The notes beneath the pieces are model-generated. The model worked only from the letters and a program-made list of their open reading frames with translations. It had not been told where the DNA came from and ran no database searches. A DNA stretch of 13,348 bases. Origin: DASZCR01 sp035942915 (GTDB lineage: Bacteria; Acidobacteriota; Blastocatellia; Pyrinomonadales; Pyrinomonadaceae). Positions 6,392 to 13,314 of this stretch are shown here, in pieces. The stretch spans positions 1 through 13,348 of the forward strand of contig DASZCR010000336.1 of assembly GCA_035942915.1 (NCBI GenBank), read 5' to 3'. Within the stretch, counting starts at the first letter, position 1; each line of letters starts with the position of its first letter. The position numbers were made by a program, and so were the translations under genes.

Positions 6392-7645
6392 TTACTGGAT
6401 GGTGAAGTTGTAGGTAATCTGGCCGGAGACCTTGACGGGCTGGCCTGAGAGCAGCGTCGGCGAGAAACGCGCCGCCAGCGCGGCCTTCTCCGCCGCGCTC
6501 TGCAAGATAATGGGGCCGCCGACGGCCTTCGCAGAGATGACGCGACCCGTCACGTCAACCACCACCTCGACCGTGACCATTCCCATCGTCCGCTGACGGC
6601 GTGCCACTTCCGGATACTCAGGCGCGGGCAGCTTGACGGCCTTACCGTTGAGGATGCCGCCCGACACAGGCTTGACCGGGCCGCGCGCGACCGGGCGCGC
6701 CGGAGCCTCACCGTCGGCCGAGACGACCGGCGCACTCGTCGCCGCCTTCGCGCTCGAAGCCTGATTCGACGGCGCAGTAGTATTCATCCTGTCAACCGAC
6801 GCGACCGGCGGCGGCGCGGCCGCCAACTTCTGCACGCCCTGCGACGCGTTGTTGCCGGTCTCCTTCGCAACGGAGGCCGACGACGTCTTCTCAGCCGCCT
6901 TCTCAACCGGCTTCGACCCGACGACCGGCGCACCGCTCGCGGGAGACGCCCCGACTCGCGCCATCGAAGAAGCGGCGGCGGCGTTTGATGGCTGTGTGGC
7001 CGAAGCGACAGCCGGATTCGACGTGGGCGTGTTGGAGACGGCCGTGTTGGCGTTCGCTGAAGCGGGCGGCTTCGCGGCGTTGGTCGCGGCGGGCTGCGCC
7101 ATCTTCGCCATCATCGCTTCGTCGAGGAAGTAGGAGAGCGTGCGGTATGTCACCTCGGTCGGCTCAAACGTCATCTTGCCGCCTTCGATGACGGCCACCG
7201 CCGTGACCATCTTCGTCCAGTTGCCCATCTGGTCGAACTCGTAGCTGTAGACCTCTTTCGTCAGGAGCGTCCCGTCGGCATGGTGCAGCGTCATCTCGAC
7301 GATGTTGCCCTTGTCGTCGTACTTGTAAACCTCTTTGCCCGTCAGCGCGCCGCCTGCCGCGAGAAAGTATGCGTGGTCGACTTTTCCGCCCTTGATGTCG
7401 TAAGTCGCCGTTTCCAACACGACGCGCGGCCCCTCAAACGGTTTGCCGTTCTTCGTCGTAATCTTCGCCGTCTCGGTCTTGACGCGCCGGACAGGCCCCG
7501 CGAGACCATCCTGCTCGCGGTCATTCGCCGTCTGCGTCTGTGAAACGAACGAGGGCGCAAAGCCTCCGCGCGCGTAGGCGGACGAGACGCCGAACGAGAA
7601 AACGAGGAGAACCGCTGACAACATCAGGTTCGTTCGTTTCAACAT
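6392..7645 (-). CDS. Secreted TonB C-terminal domain protein
   Basis: The 417-residue product starts with a signal peptide (KR, hydrophobic core about 8-21, then SSAYA with likely cleavage after Ala25). Residues 45-170 hold a beta-rich region with YD/RHS-like features: VYKYDDKGNIVEMTLHHADG and VYSYEFDQMGNWTKM. Residues 185-335 are a long Ala/Pro/Ser/Thr/Asn linker. Residues 340-417 are a clear TonB C-terminal domain: PAPEYPEVARRQRTMGMVTV, VDVTGRVISAKAVGG, AALAARFSPTLLSGQP, ending ITYNFTIQ. Automated annotation would probably call it 'energy transducer TonB', but the cleavable signal leaves no membrane anchor, so it may be periplasmic or otherwise soluble rather than an ExbB/D-driven transducer. 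The ATG at 7643-7645 has GGAG about eight bases upstream. It is first in a likely two-gene unit with the DUF4388 protein and is preceded by a long structured leader and a strong promoter. Confidence 0.85.
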   Translation of the reverse strand: MLKRTNLMLSAVLLVFSFGVSSAYARGGFAPSFVSQTQTANDREQDGLAGPVRRVKTETAKITTKNGKPFEGPRVVLETATYDIKGGKVDHAYFLAAGGALTGKEVYKYDDKGNIVEMTLHHADGTLLTKEVYSYEFDQMGNWTKMVTAVAVIEGGKMTFEPTEVTYRTLSYFLDEAMMAKMAQPAATNAAKPPASANANTAVSNTPTSNPAVASATQPSNAAAASSMARVGASPASGAPVVGSKPVEKAAEKTSSASVAKETGNNASQGVQKLAAAPPPVASVDRMNTTAPSNQASSAKAATSAPVVSADGEAPARPVARGPVKPVSGGILNGKAVKLPAPEYPEVARRQRTMGMVTVEVVVDVTGRVISAKAVGGPIILQSAAEKAALAARFSPTLLSGQPVKVSGQITYNFTIQ

Positions 7646-7974
7646 GACTTTAGCTCCTGAAATTTTGGTGTGACTTCTCCGGCGAGGCCGTCCCGTCCGA
7701 AGGGGAGGTGCGTGCGGATTCGGCCGCTTTGGGGGCGACGGCGCGGAAAGCCGTCCCCGCTCCTTATCGACGCTTGAACTGTTGGGAGCGTCAGCGCCCG
7801 CGGAAGACCGGGCACGTGGGACGCGCGCACGCTTTGAGGCTTACGGCGCGGGTGGTGGACGGGCTCGCTAAACGTAAGGGCATCAAAAACTTACAATCCC
7901 ACCTCGCCCCTACTCCGAACCCTCGGAAAGCTTCTCAAGTTGCCTCCCGGCTGCCCTCACAGCCGCGAGGCAGC
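7646..7974 (-). promoter_or_regulatory. Long structured 5' leader of the TonB-C gene
   Basis: These 329 bases have no convincing protein-coding frame. If transcription starts about seven bases after the TATAAT at 7981-7986, the RNA begins directly with a stem-loop (7941-7972: GCCTC/GAGGC outside, GGCTG/CAGCC inside, six-base loop). Further hairpins follow: TCCGA/TCGGA with a four-base loop at 7914-7927, CTTACG/CGTAAG enclosing 7841-7885, and GGGCGACGGC/GCCGTCCCC at 7733-7758. The leader ends in the AGGAG ribosome binding site at 7654-7658. I looked for cobalamin, cyclic-di-GMP, RNase P, tmRNA, SRP RNA and tRNA signatures and saw none. It is either an unassigned regulatory leader or plain spacer with GC-rich folding. 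Confidence 0.45.
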
Positions 7975-7980
7975 AAGGTC

Positions 7981-8008
7981 ATTATACACATTAAACATAG
8001 TTTGTCCA
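7981..8008 (-). promoter_or_regulatory. Promoter for the TonB-C / DUF4388 unit
   Basis: On the minus strand TGGACA (8008-8003), a 16-base spacer, then a perfect TATAAT (7986-7981) preceded by TGTG. The surrounding region (7979-8045) is conspicuously AT-rich for this genome. The nearest downstream gene on that strand is the TonB-C gene, about 330 bases away. Confidence 0.68.
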
Positions 8009-8020
8009 GATTAAAGCTGG

Positions 8021-8045
8021 TGGTTTAACAAAAGTGTGGGTTAAC
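8021..8045. repeat. Direct repeats upstream of the TonB-C promoter
   Basis: TGGTTTAAC (8021-8029) and TGGGTTAAC (8037-8045) match in eight of nine bases and start 16 bases apart. They lie just upstream of the -35 box, where activators often bind. Related TTAAA(C/G) words occur at 7991 and 8011. The second copy overlaps the stop codon of the heptosyltransferase gene. A regulator site is possible but not shown. Confidence 0.35.
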
Positions 8046-9073
8046 TAGCGTGAGAAGAGCGAGGTGGCGCGTTCGGCCGTGAAGACGGAGCGGGCGACGC
8101 CGTAGACCTCTTCGGGCGTGATTTGTTCGATGGAGGGGGCATGGACGACTCGGTGGCGGTCGCCGCGCGGGACGTAGCAGCCGAACATCGGGTGATGCTG
8201 CATGAGGATGACAACAGGTGTGCCGACGGCGGCGGCGACATGCATCGGGCCGGTGTCGTTGGAGACGAAGAGTGCGAGGCGTGCGAGCGCAGAGGCGAGT
8301 TGCGGCACGGTGAGGCGGTCGAAGAGGATGGTCGAGCGGGGAAACTCCGCGCGCCGTTCGCGCACCAGAGCACGCTCTTCAGGCCCGGCAAAGAGGACGA
8401 TTCTGACGCCGTCGTTGGCGTCGAGGCGGCGTGCGAGTTCGATGAAGTTTTCGAGCGGCCAGCGGCGCGAAGGATGGCCTGCGCCGGGGAAGAGTCCGAC
8501 GAGCGAAGCGTCATGACCGGCGCGCTCCTTACGGAGCATCTCTTCGACGGCGCGGTCGTCGTCCTCGCGCGGTCGCAGGCGCGGAACGCGCGAGACTTCG
8601 CCGATGCCGAGCGGCGTGAGCACGTCGAGATAGCGGTCGGTCGCGTGCTTCGTCACGTCTTCAATGGGGGGGCGTGGGCGGAAGTTCGAGAGCCAGTCGA
8701 GCGAGCGGCCGGGTCGGCGCGCGTAGAGGCGTTGCGGCGCTTTCGAGAGGTAGCCGAGCAGGTTCGTCTCCGACAGGCTGTGCAGGTCGATGACGAAGTC
8801 GAAGCCGGAGCGGCGCACCTCTTTGACGAGTCGCGCGATGCGGAAAATCGACAGCGGCTTCGGCCCGTCGCGCAGCGCGACACGGTCAACGCCGAGGACT
8901 CTGTCGGCCACGCCCGCCAACTCGACGACGGCGACGCCGGGACGGCCGACGGCGACCGTCACGCGCGCACGCGGGAAACGCGCGCGCACGGCCGAGAGCG
9001 CCGGGAGGCTCAAGACCACGTCGCCGAGTTGGCCGAAGTCGATGACGAGGATATTGTGCGGGTCGAGATTCAT
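8045..9073 (-). CDS. GT9 glycosyltransferase (LPS heptosyltransferase type)
   Basis: GT9 enzymes (WaaC/WaaF/WaaQ type) transfer heptose from an ADP-activated donor to the inner core of lipopolysaccharide at the cytoplasmic face of the inner membrane. The 342-residue product shows the N-terminal ILVIDFGQLGDVVLSLPAL signature (about residues 7-25), the donor-binding GLFPGAGHPSRRWPLENF segment mid-protein, and the C-terminal LFVSNDTGPMHVAAAVGTP motif (about residues 270-288), which is diagnostic of GT9. Length is typical. The ATG at 9071-9073 is preferred; the frame also opens at an ATG at 9107-9109, but that extension (MRSILLIRLRRK) is encoded by a 10-base inverted repeat and adds nothing family-like. 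No clear ribosome binding site precedes either. It is the third gene of the eno-gpmI operon. Family is certain; the exact acceptor is not. Confidence 0.85.
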   Translation of the reverse strand: MNLDPHNILVIDFGQLGDVVLSLPALSAVRARFPRARVTVAVGRPGVAVVELAGVADRVLGVDRVALRDGPKPLSIFRIARLVKEVRRSGFDFVIDLHSLSETNLLGYLSKAPQRLYARRPGRSLDWLSNFRPRPPIEDVTKHATDRYLDVLTPLGIGEVSRVPRLRPREDDDRAVEEMLRKERAGHDASLVGLFPGAGHPSRRWPLENFIELARRLDANDGVRIVLFAGPEERALVRERRAEFPRSTILFDRLTVPQLASALARLALFVSNDTGPMHVAAAVGTPVVILMQHHPMFGCYVPRGDRHRVVHAPSIEQITPEEVYGVARSVFTAERATSLFSR

Positions 9074-9084
9074 TTTGCGTCGGA

Positions 9085-9114
9085 GACGGATGAGAAGAAT
9101 GCTCCTCATCCGTC
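9085..9114 (-). promoter_or_regulatory. Intercistronic hairpin between gpmI and the GT9 gene
   Basis: GACGGATGAG (9085-9094) and CTCATCCGTC (9105-9114) form a perfect ten-base stem with a ten-base loop, in the 48 bases between the gpmI stop codon and the preferred GT9 start. No T-tract follows on either strand, so it is more likely a processing, stability or partial attenuation element than a terminator. Confidence 0.6.
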
Positions 9115-9121
9115 CGAAGCT

Positions 9122-10696
9122 TTATAACGAAGGCGTGGGCGTGCCGGTTTCGCGCAGGTCGCGCCCGGACATCTCGGCCGGCTTGTCGAGTCCGAGCAGG
9201 CCGAGCAGCGTGGGTGCCACGTCTTCGAGTGCGCCGCCCTCGCGCAGTTTGAGGCCGCGCGCGGCTTCGTCGATGAGATGGAAGGGGACGAGGTTGGTCG
9301 TGTGCGCCGTGTGCGGCTGCCCCGTCGTCGGGTCAATCATCTGTTCGCAGTTGCCGTGGTCGGCCGTAATCACGCAGCGTCCGCCGACCGCCTTGAGCGC
9401 CTTCGTAATCCAGCCCAGACAGGTATCGACGTATTGCACGGCCTCGATGGTCTTTTCAAGATTGCCCGTGTGGCCGACCATGTCGGGGTTGGCGAAGTTG
9501 ACGATGAAGACATCGGTCTCGCCTTCGTCGATGCCGCGCAGGATTTTGTCCGTCACTTTGAAGGCGGACATTTCGGGCGCCTGGTCGTAGGTAGCGACCT
9601 TCGGCGAAGGGACGAGCAGGCGTCGCTCGTGCGGGAACTCGCGCTCCGTGCCGCCGTTGAAGAAGTAGGTGACGTGCGCGTACTTCTCCGTCTCGGCGAG
9701 ACGGTAGTTACGCACGCCGACGGCGGCGAAGACATCGGCGAGGATGTTCTGGTGCTGCAACTGCGGAAAGGCGATGGGCAACTCGAAGGTCTTGTCGTAG
9801 AGCGTGAAGCAGACGAAATCGATGCGCGGTCGCCCCGTCACGTCGAAGCCGTCGAAGCCTTCGATGGCGAGAGCGCGCGTGATTTGGCGCGCGCGGTCGG
9901 CGCGGAAGTTGAAGAAGACGACGGCGTCGCCTTCCTGAATAGTTGCCACCGGCTCGCCCGTCTCGCGCGCACGCGTCACGGCCATAGGCTCTAAGAACTC
10001 GTCCGAGACGCCGCGCTCGTAAGACTGTTTGATGGCCTCTACGGGGTCGATGCAGCGCGCGCCCTCGGCGTGGACGAGCAGACGGTAGGCGCGCTCTGTG
10101 CGTTCCCAACGCTTGTCTCTGTCCATCGCGTAGTAGCGGCCGACGACCGAAGCAATGCGCCCGCAGCCTATCTCCATGCACTTGATTTGCAGCGCCTCGA
10201 CGTAGCCATAGGCAGACATCGGCGGCGTGTCGCGCCCGTCGAGAAAGCAGTGGACGTAGACGCGCTGAAGGCTGCGCTCTTTCGCCATCCGCAACAGCGC
10301 GTAGAGATGCTCCTGCGAGGAATGGACGAGACCGTCGGAAAGTAGCCCCATCAGGTGCAGCGCGCCGCCGCGCTCCTTCGCGGAGTCGAGCGCGCGGACG
10401 AGCGCCTCGTTCTGGAAGAACTCGCCGGTTTCAATCGCATAGTCGATGCGCCGGATGTCCGTGCGGATGACGCGACCCGAACCCATGTTGAGATGGCCGA
10501 CCTCCGAGTTTCCCATCACGTTCGACGGCAGCCCGACGCACGTCCCCGAAGCTTCGATGAGCGTGTGCGGGTAGCGTTCGCGCAGAGCGTCGTAATAGGG
10601 CATCGAGGCGAGCGCGACGGCGTTTCCCTCGCGTTGGTCGCTGTGGCCGAAGCCGTCGAGGATGATGAGCGCGAGCGGCCCGCGTTTGTCAGTCAA
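9122..10696 (-). CDS. gpmI: 2,3-bisphosphoglycerate-independent phosphoglycerate mutase
   Basis: Interconverts 3- and 2-phosphoglycerate in glycolysis and gluconeogenesis using two manganese ions and a phosphoserine intermediate. In the 524-residue product the metal-binding LIILDGFG (Asp14) and the phosphorylated serine in VMGNSEVGHLNMGSGR (Ser64) are clear, as are CFLDGRDTPP, the substrate-binding VGRYYAMDRDKRWERTERAY, NFRADRARQIT, the metal-binding NFANPDMVGHTG and TADHGNCEQM, and the C-terminal HTAHTTNLVPF. Length is normal for the family. The only sensible start is TTG at 10694-10696, with GGGAG about six bases upstream and no nearby in-frame ATG. It lies 36 bases after the enolase stop codon, so it is the second gene of the same operon; the two enzymes catalyse adjacent glycolytic steps. 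Confidence 0.97.
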   Translation of the reverse strand: MTDKRGPLALIILDGFGHSDQREGNAVALASMPYYDALRERYPHTLIEASGTCVGLPSNVMGNSEVGHLNMGSGRVIRTDIRRIDYAIETGEFFQNEALVRALDSAKERGGALHLMGLLSDGLVHSSQEHLYALLRMAKERSLQRVYVHCFLDGRDTPPMSAYGYVEALQIKCMEIGCGRIASVVGRYYAMDRDKRWERTERAYRLLVHAEGARCIDPVEAIKQSYERGVSDEFLEPMAVTRARETGEPVATIQEGDAVVFFNFRADRARQITRALAIEGFDGFDVTGRPRIDFVCFTLYDKTFELPIAFPQLQHQNILADVFAAVGVRNYRLAETEKYAHVTYFFNGGTEREFPHERRLLVPSPKVATYDQAPEMSAFKVTDKILRGIDEGETDVFIVNFANPDMVGHTGNLEKTIEAVQYVDTCLGWITKALKAVGGRCVITADHGNCEQMIDPTTGQPHTAHTTNLVPFHLIDEAARGLKLREGGALEDVAPTLLGLLGLDKPAEMSGRDLRETGTPTPSL

Positions 10697-10732
10697 TGCT
10701 TCTTCTCCCGAATACTTGTTCGATTCTCTTGT

Positions 10733-12088
10733 TTACTTCTTCGCCGCCTTCGCTTTCTTACTGGAGCGCGAGGCTGTGGCGTTCGGCTGAGGCTGTGCGG
10801 CCTGTTCGATTTGATAGAAGGCGTCGCGGCCGGGGAAGCGCGCGGCCATGCGGAGGTCTTCTTCGATGCGCAGAAGTTGGTTGTACTTCGCCGTGCGGTC
10901 TGTGCGCGAGAGCGAGCCGGTCTTGATTTGTCCGGCGTTGGTGGCGACGGCGAGGTCTGCGATGAAGGTGTCCTCCGTTTCGCCGGAGCGGTGCGAGATG
11001 ACGGCCGTGCGACGATGCGTGCGCGCCAGTTCGATGCAGTCGAGCGTCTCGGTGAGCGTGCCGATTTGGTTGACCTTGATGAGAATCGAGTTGGCGACGC
11101 CGCGCTCGATGCCGCGACGCAGGAATTCCGTGTTGGTCACAAACAGGTCGTCGCCGACGAGTTGGATGCGTGCGCCCAACTCGTCCGTCAGCAGTTTCCA
11201 ACCGTCCCAGTCGCCTTCGGCCATCCCGTCTTCGATGGAGACAATCGGATACTGTTCAACCCAAGACTTCCAGTAAGCCACCATCTCATCGCTCGACAGG
11301 CGACGACCGTCCGACTTTTTGAAGACGTAGGCGCGGCCGTCGTAGAACTCGCTCGCTGCCGGGTCGAGTGCGAGCAGGATGTCGTGCCCGGCGCGGTAGC
11401 CGCCTTGCGCGACGGCTTCGAGAATCGTCTCAATGGCCTCTTCGTTCGAGCGCAGGTTCGGCGCAAAACCGCCCTCGTCGCCGACGCTCGTCGCCAGTCC
11501 GCGTTTCTTCAACACGCTCTTGAGCGCGTGGAAAATCTCCGCGCCCGCGCGCAACGCATCGCGGAACGTGGGCGCGCCGACCGGCATCACCATGAACTCC
11601 TGAAAGTCCACATTGTTATCGGCGTGCGCGCCGCCGTTGATGATGTTCATCATCGGCACCGGGAGCGTGCGCGCGTTGGCGCCGCCGAGGTAGCGGTAGA
11701 GAGGGATTTCGAGCAGCGTCGAGGCGGCGCGCGCCGTCGCCAGAGAGACGGCCAGCAGGGCGTTTGCGCCGAGCTTCGACTTCGTGCTCGTGCCGTCGAG
11801 CGCGATAAGCGCGGCATCAATCTCGGCCTGGTCGAGCGCGTCCATCCCTTCAAGTTCGGAGGCGATAATGTCGTTGACGTTGGCGACGGCCTTCGCCACG
11901 CCCTTGCCGCCGTAACGCTTCTTGTCGCCGTCGCGCAACTCGACCGCTTCGTGCTCGCCGGTCGAAGCGCCTGAAGGAACGGCGGCGCGCCCCGTCTCGC
12001 CGCTTATCAGCGTGACCTCTGCCTCGACCGTCGGGTTGCCGCGCGAGTCGAGAATCTCGCGCGCGTGTACTGCCTCGATGATGCTCAT
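10733..12088 (-). CDS. eno: Enolase
   Basis: Converts 2-phosphoglycerate to phosphoenolpyruvate with magnesium and, in many bacteria, also sits in the RNA degradosome. The 451-residue product opens with the canonical IEAVHAREILDSRGNPTVEAEV and has GANALLAVSLATARAAS, PMMNIINGGAHADNNVDFQE, the metal-binding SIEDGMAEGDWDGW and GDDLFVTN, and the signature VISHRSGETEDTFIADLAVA followed by QIKTGSLSRTDRTAKYNQLL. It is about 20-25 residues longer than most bacterial enolases because of a Lys/Ser/Ala tail ending SRSSKKAKAAKK. The ATG at 12086-12088 gives the family N-terminus; the frame remains open a further 95 codons upstream, but that stretch is not enolase-like and crosses the divergent promoter region. 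GGAG lies 13 bases upstream of the ATG. First gene of the eno-gpmI-GT9 unit; I could not find a good promoter between 12089 and 12180 on this strand. Confidence 0.97.
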   Translation of the reverse strand: MSIIEAVHAREILDSRGNPTVEAEVTLISGETGRAAVPSGASTGEHEAVELRDGDKKRYGGKGVAKAVANVNDIIASELEGMDALDQAEIDAALIALDGTSTKSKLGANALLAVSLATARAASTLLEIPLYRYLGGANARTLPVPMMNIINGGAHADNNVDFQEFMVMPVGAPTFRDALRAGAEIFHALKSVLKKRGLATSVGDEGGFAPNLRSNEEAIETILEAVAQGGYRAGHDILLALDPAASEFYDGRAYVFKKSDGRRLSSDEMVAYWKSWVEQYPIVSIEDGMAEGDWDGWKLLTDELGARIQLVGDDLFVTNTEFLRRGIERGVANSILIKVNQIGTLTETLDCIELARTHRRTAVISHRSGETEDTFIADLAVATNAGQIKTGSLSRTDRTAKYNQLLRIEEDLRMAARFPGRDAFYQIEQAAQPQPNATASRSSKKAKAAKK

Positions 12089-12160
12089 GTTGAGAGCGAC
12101 GCTCCTCGAAAATTTTGTTTGGATTGAACTTTCAAAGACTATCACAACTGCGCGCCGGTT

Positions 12161-12190
12161 TTGAGTCGGGAGCGACGCGCGGAGTATGAT
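12161..12190 (+). promoter_or_regulatory. Promoter for the DUF1440-like/Nudix pair
   Basis: TTGAGT (12161-12166), an 18-base spacer, and TATGAT (12185-12190, five of six matches). Transcription would start near 12197, about 40 bases before the ATG at 12237. The -10 overlaps the alternative ATG codons at 12186 and 12189, which argues against those as starts. Confidence 0.55.
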
Positions 12191-12236
12191 GTCGGGCAAA
12201 GCAACAAGAGAGCGCGCGGAGGGAGGAAGGTTTCGG

Positions 12237-12713
12237 ATGAAGAATATTCTGTTGGGCGCGTTGAGCGGATTGGTCGCTACCGTGCCGATGTCTGTGGCGA
12301 TGAAGTTGATGCACGAGCAGTTGCCGGAGCAGGAGCAATATCCTCTGCCGCCGCGTGCTGTGACGATGAACATCGCAGAGGAAGTAGGCGTCCGAGAACA
12401 TCTGGACGAAGAGGAGCGCGAGGGGCTGACGTGGGCTTCGCACTTCGCCTACGGGGCGGCCTGCGGCGCGCTCTACGCACCGCTCGCACGTCGCGCGCCG
12501 CTTCCGCCGGTCGTCTCCGGCGTCGCCTTCGGCCTCGCCGTCTGGGCGGGCAGCTATCTCGGCTGGTTGCCCGCCGCCGGAATCCTCAGCCCCGCAACCG
12601 AACACCCCGCGCGCCGCAACGCTCTGATGATTGGCGCGCATGTCGTCTGGGGCGCGGCCGCAGGCGCGCTCGTCGGTTATCTGGATGCGGAGGACGAGGG
12701 GGAGAGACGTTGA
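12237..12713 (+). CDS. DUF1440/YagU-like membrane protein
   Basis: A 158-residue integral membrane protein. Hydrophobic helices are visible at about residues 4-24 (ILLGALSGLVATVPMSVAMK), 66-82 (ASHFAYGAACGALYAPL), 88-112 (VVSGVAFGLAVWAGSYLGWL) and 127-148 (ALMIGAHVVWGAAAGALVGYL). Between the first two lies a cytoplasmic or periplasmic loop with LPPRAVTMNIAEEVG. The glycine/alanine-rich helices and the HFAYGAACGALY and GAHVVWGAAAGALVG repeats resemble DUF1440 (YagU) proteins, whose Escherichia coli member is linked to acid tolerance; I assign the family with moderate confidence and no function. The ATG at 12237 is fixed by the strong GGGAGGAAGG (12221-12230); longer starts at 12186 and 12189 fall in the promoter -10. 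The stop codon overlaps the TTG start of the Nudix gene, so translation of the two is probably coupled. Confidence 0.72.
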   Translation: MKNILLGALSGLVATVPMSVAMKLMHEQLPEQEQYPLPPRAVTMNIAEEVGVREHLDEEEREGLTWASHFAYGAACGALYAPLARRAPLPPVVSGVAFGLAVWAGSYLGWLPAAGILSPATEHPARRNALMIGAHVVWGAAAGALVGYLDAEDEGERR

Positions 12714-13264
12714 AGAAGCATGGCCTCTGGACTATCAAGCGGACAGAGCAACGCTACGCGGACGCCTTCATCGAGTTTCATGTTGACGAGGTTATCAAGC
12801 CTGACGGGTCGGAAGGCGAGTTCGCCGTCGCGCGGATGCTGCCCGGCGTCTCGACGCTCGCGCTCGACGCCGATGGCTTCGTCTACTTAGGCCGCGAGTT
12901 TCGCTACGCCATCGGGCGCGAGAGCCTTGAGACGGCGAGCGGCGCGGTTGACGAAGGCGAGGCGGAAGCCGACGCCGCGCGGCGCGAACTGAAAGAAGAA
13001 CTGGGCATCGAAGCAGACGAACTCATCGACCTCGGTCTGGTCGATGCCGTCACCTCGCAGGTCTATTCGCCCGCGCGCCTCTTTCTCGCGCGCGGCCTCC
13101 GTTTCAGAGAGTCGGAGCAGGAGGGCACGGAAGAGATTGAGGTCGTCCGCGTCAAACTCGAAGCGGCCGTCGAGATGGTCATGCGCGCCGAGATTACGCA
13201 CGCCGTCAGTTGCACGCTGATTCTCAAGGCGCAGGAATACCTGCGCCGCGAGGCGAGCCTGTAG
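12710..13264 (+). CDS. Nudix hydrolase, ADP-ribose pyrophosphatase type
   Basis: Nudix enzymes cleave nucleoside diphosphates linked to another group (X). The 184-residue product has a perfect Nudix box, G-x5-E-x7-RELKEELGI, at residues 78-100 and, just before it, EFRYAIGRESLETASG, which is the arrangement seen in ADP-ribose pyrophosphatases and related nucleotide-sugar hydrolases (YRY...LELPAG). The N-terminal beta region (WTIKRTEQRYADAFIEFHVDEV) also fits. The start is taken as TTG at 12710-12712: it overlaps the TGA of the preceding gene (12711-12713), is preceded by the purine run GAGGGGGAGAG, and no upstream in-frame ATG gives Nudix-like sequence; the long open frame to 12161 only shadows the membrane protein gene. 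Substrate ADP-ribose is a family-based guess. Confidence 0.87.
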   Translation: MKKHGLWTIKRTEQRYADAFIEFHVDEVIKPDGSEGEFAVARMLPGVSTLALDADGFVYLGREFRYAIGRESLETASGAVDEGEAEADAARRELKEELGIEADELIDLGLVDAVTSQVYSPARLFLARGLRFRESEQEGTEEIEVVRVKLEAAVEMVMRAEITHAVSCTLILKAQEYLRREASL

Positions 13265-13286
13265 CACTGCGCGGTTTGCGAGACGG

Positions 13287-13314
13287 TTGACAGAAAGAGT
13301 CTTGTCCGCAAGAC
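13287..13314 (+). promoter_or_regulatory. TTGACA box and small hairpin at the right edge
   Basis: Beyond the Nudix stop codon, TTGACA occurs at 13287-13292 without a good -10 at the expected distance. A perfect six-base stem GTCTTG/CAAGAC with loop TCCG follows at 13299-13314. No T-tract follows the hairpin. The last 84 bases contain no gene that I can support. Confidence 0.25.

Noticed and set aside
7780..7840. Possible dispersed repeat around the GGGAGCGTCAGCGCCCGCGG-type sequence
   Set aside because: It resembles GC-rich intergenic repeats seen in some genomes, but only one copy is in the window, so repetition cannot be shown here.
7900..7980. tRNA or known small RNA in the long leader
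   Set aside because: A GGTTCGGAG stretch suggests a T-loop at first sight, but no cloverleaf, acceptor stem or RNase P, tmRNA or SRP signature can be built.
10355..11974. 539-codon open frame on the plus strand
   Set aside because: It is antisense to enolase and gpmI, both of which have complete catalytic motifs. Long antisense frames are expected in GC-rich coding DNA.
12089..12373. 95-codon upstream extension of enolase
   Set aside because: The canonical enolase N-terminus begins at 12088. The extension overlaps the divergent gene and its promoter and is not similar to enolase.
12161..12709. Long upstream part of the Nudix frame
   Set aside because: Arg/Gly-rich shadow of the membrane protein gene; the Nudix domain and a good start context begin at 12710.
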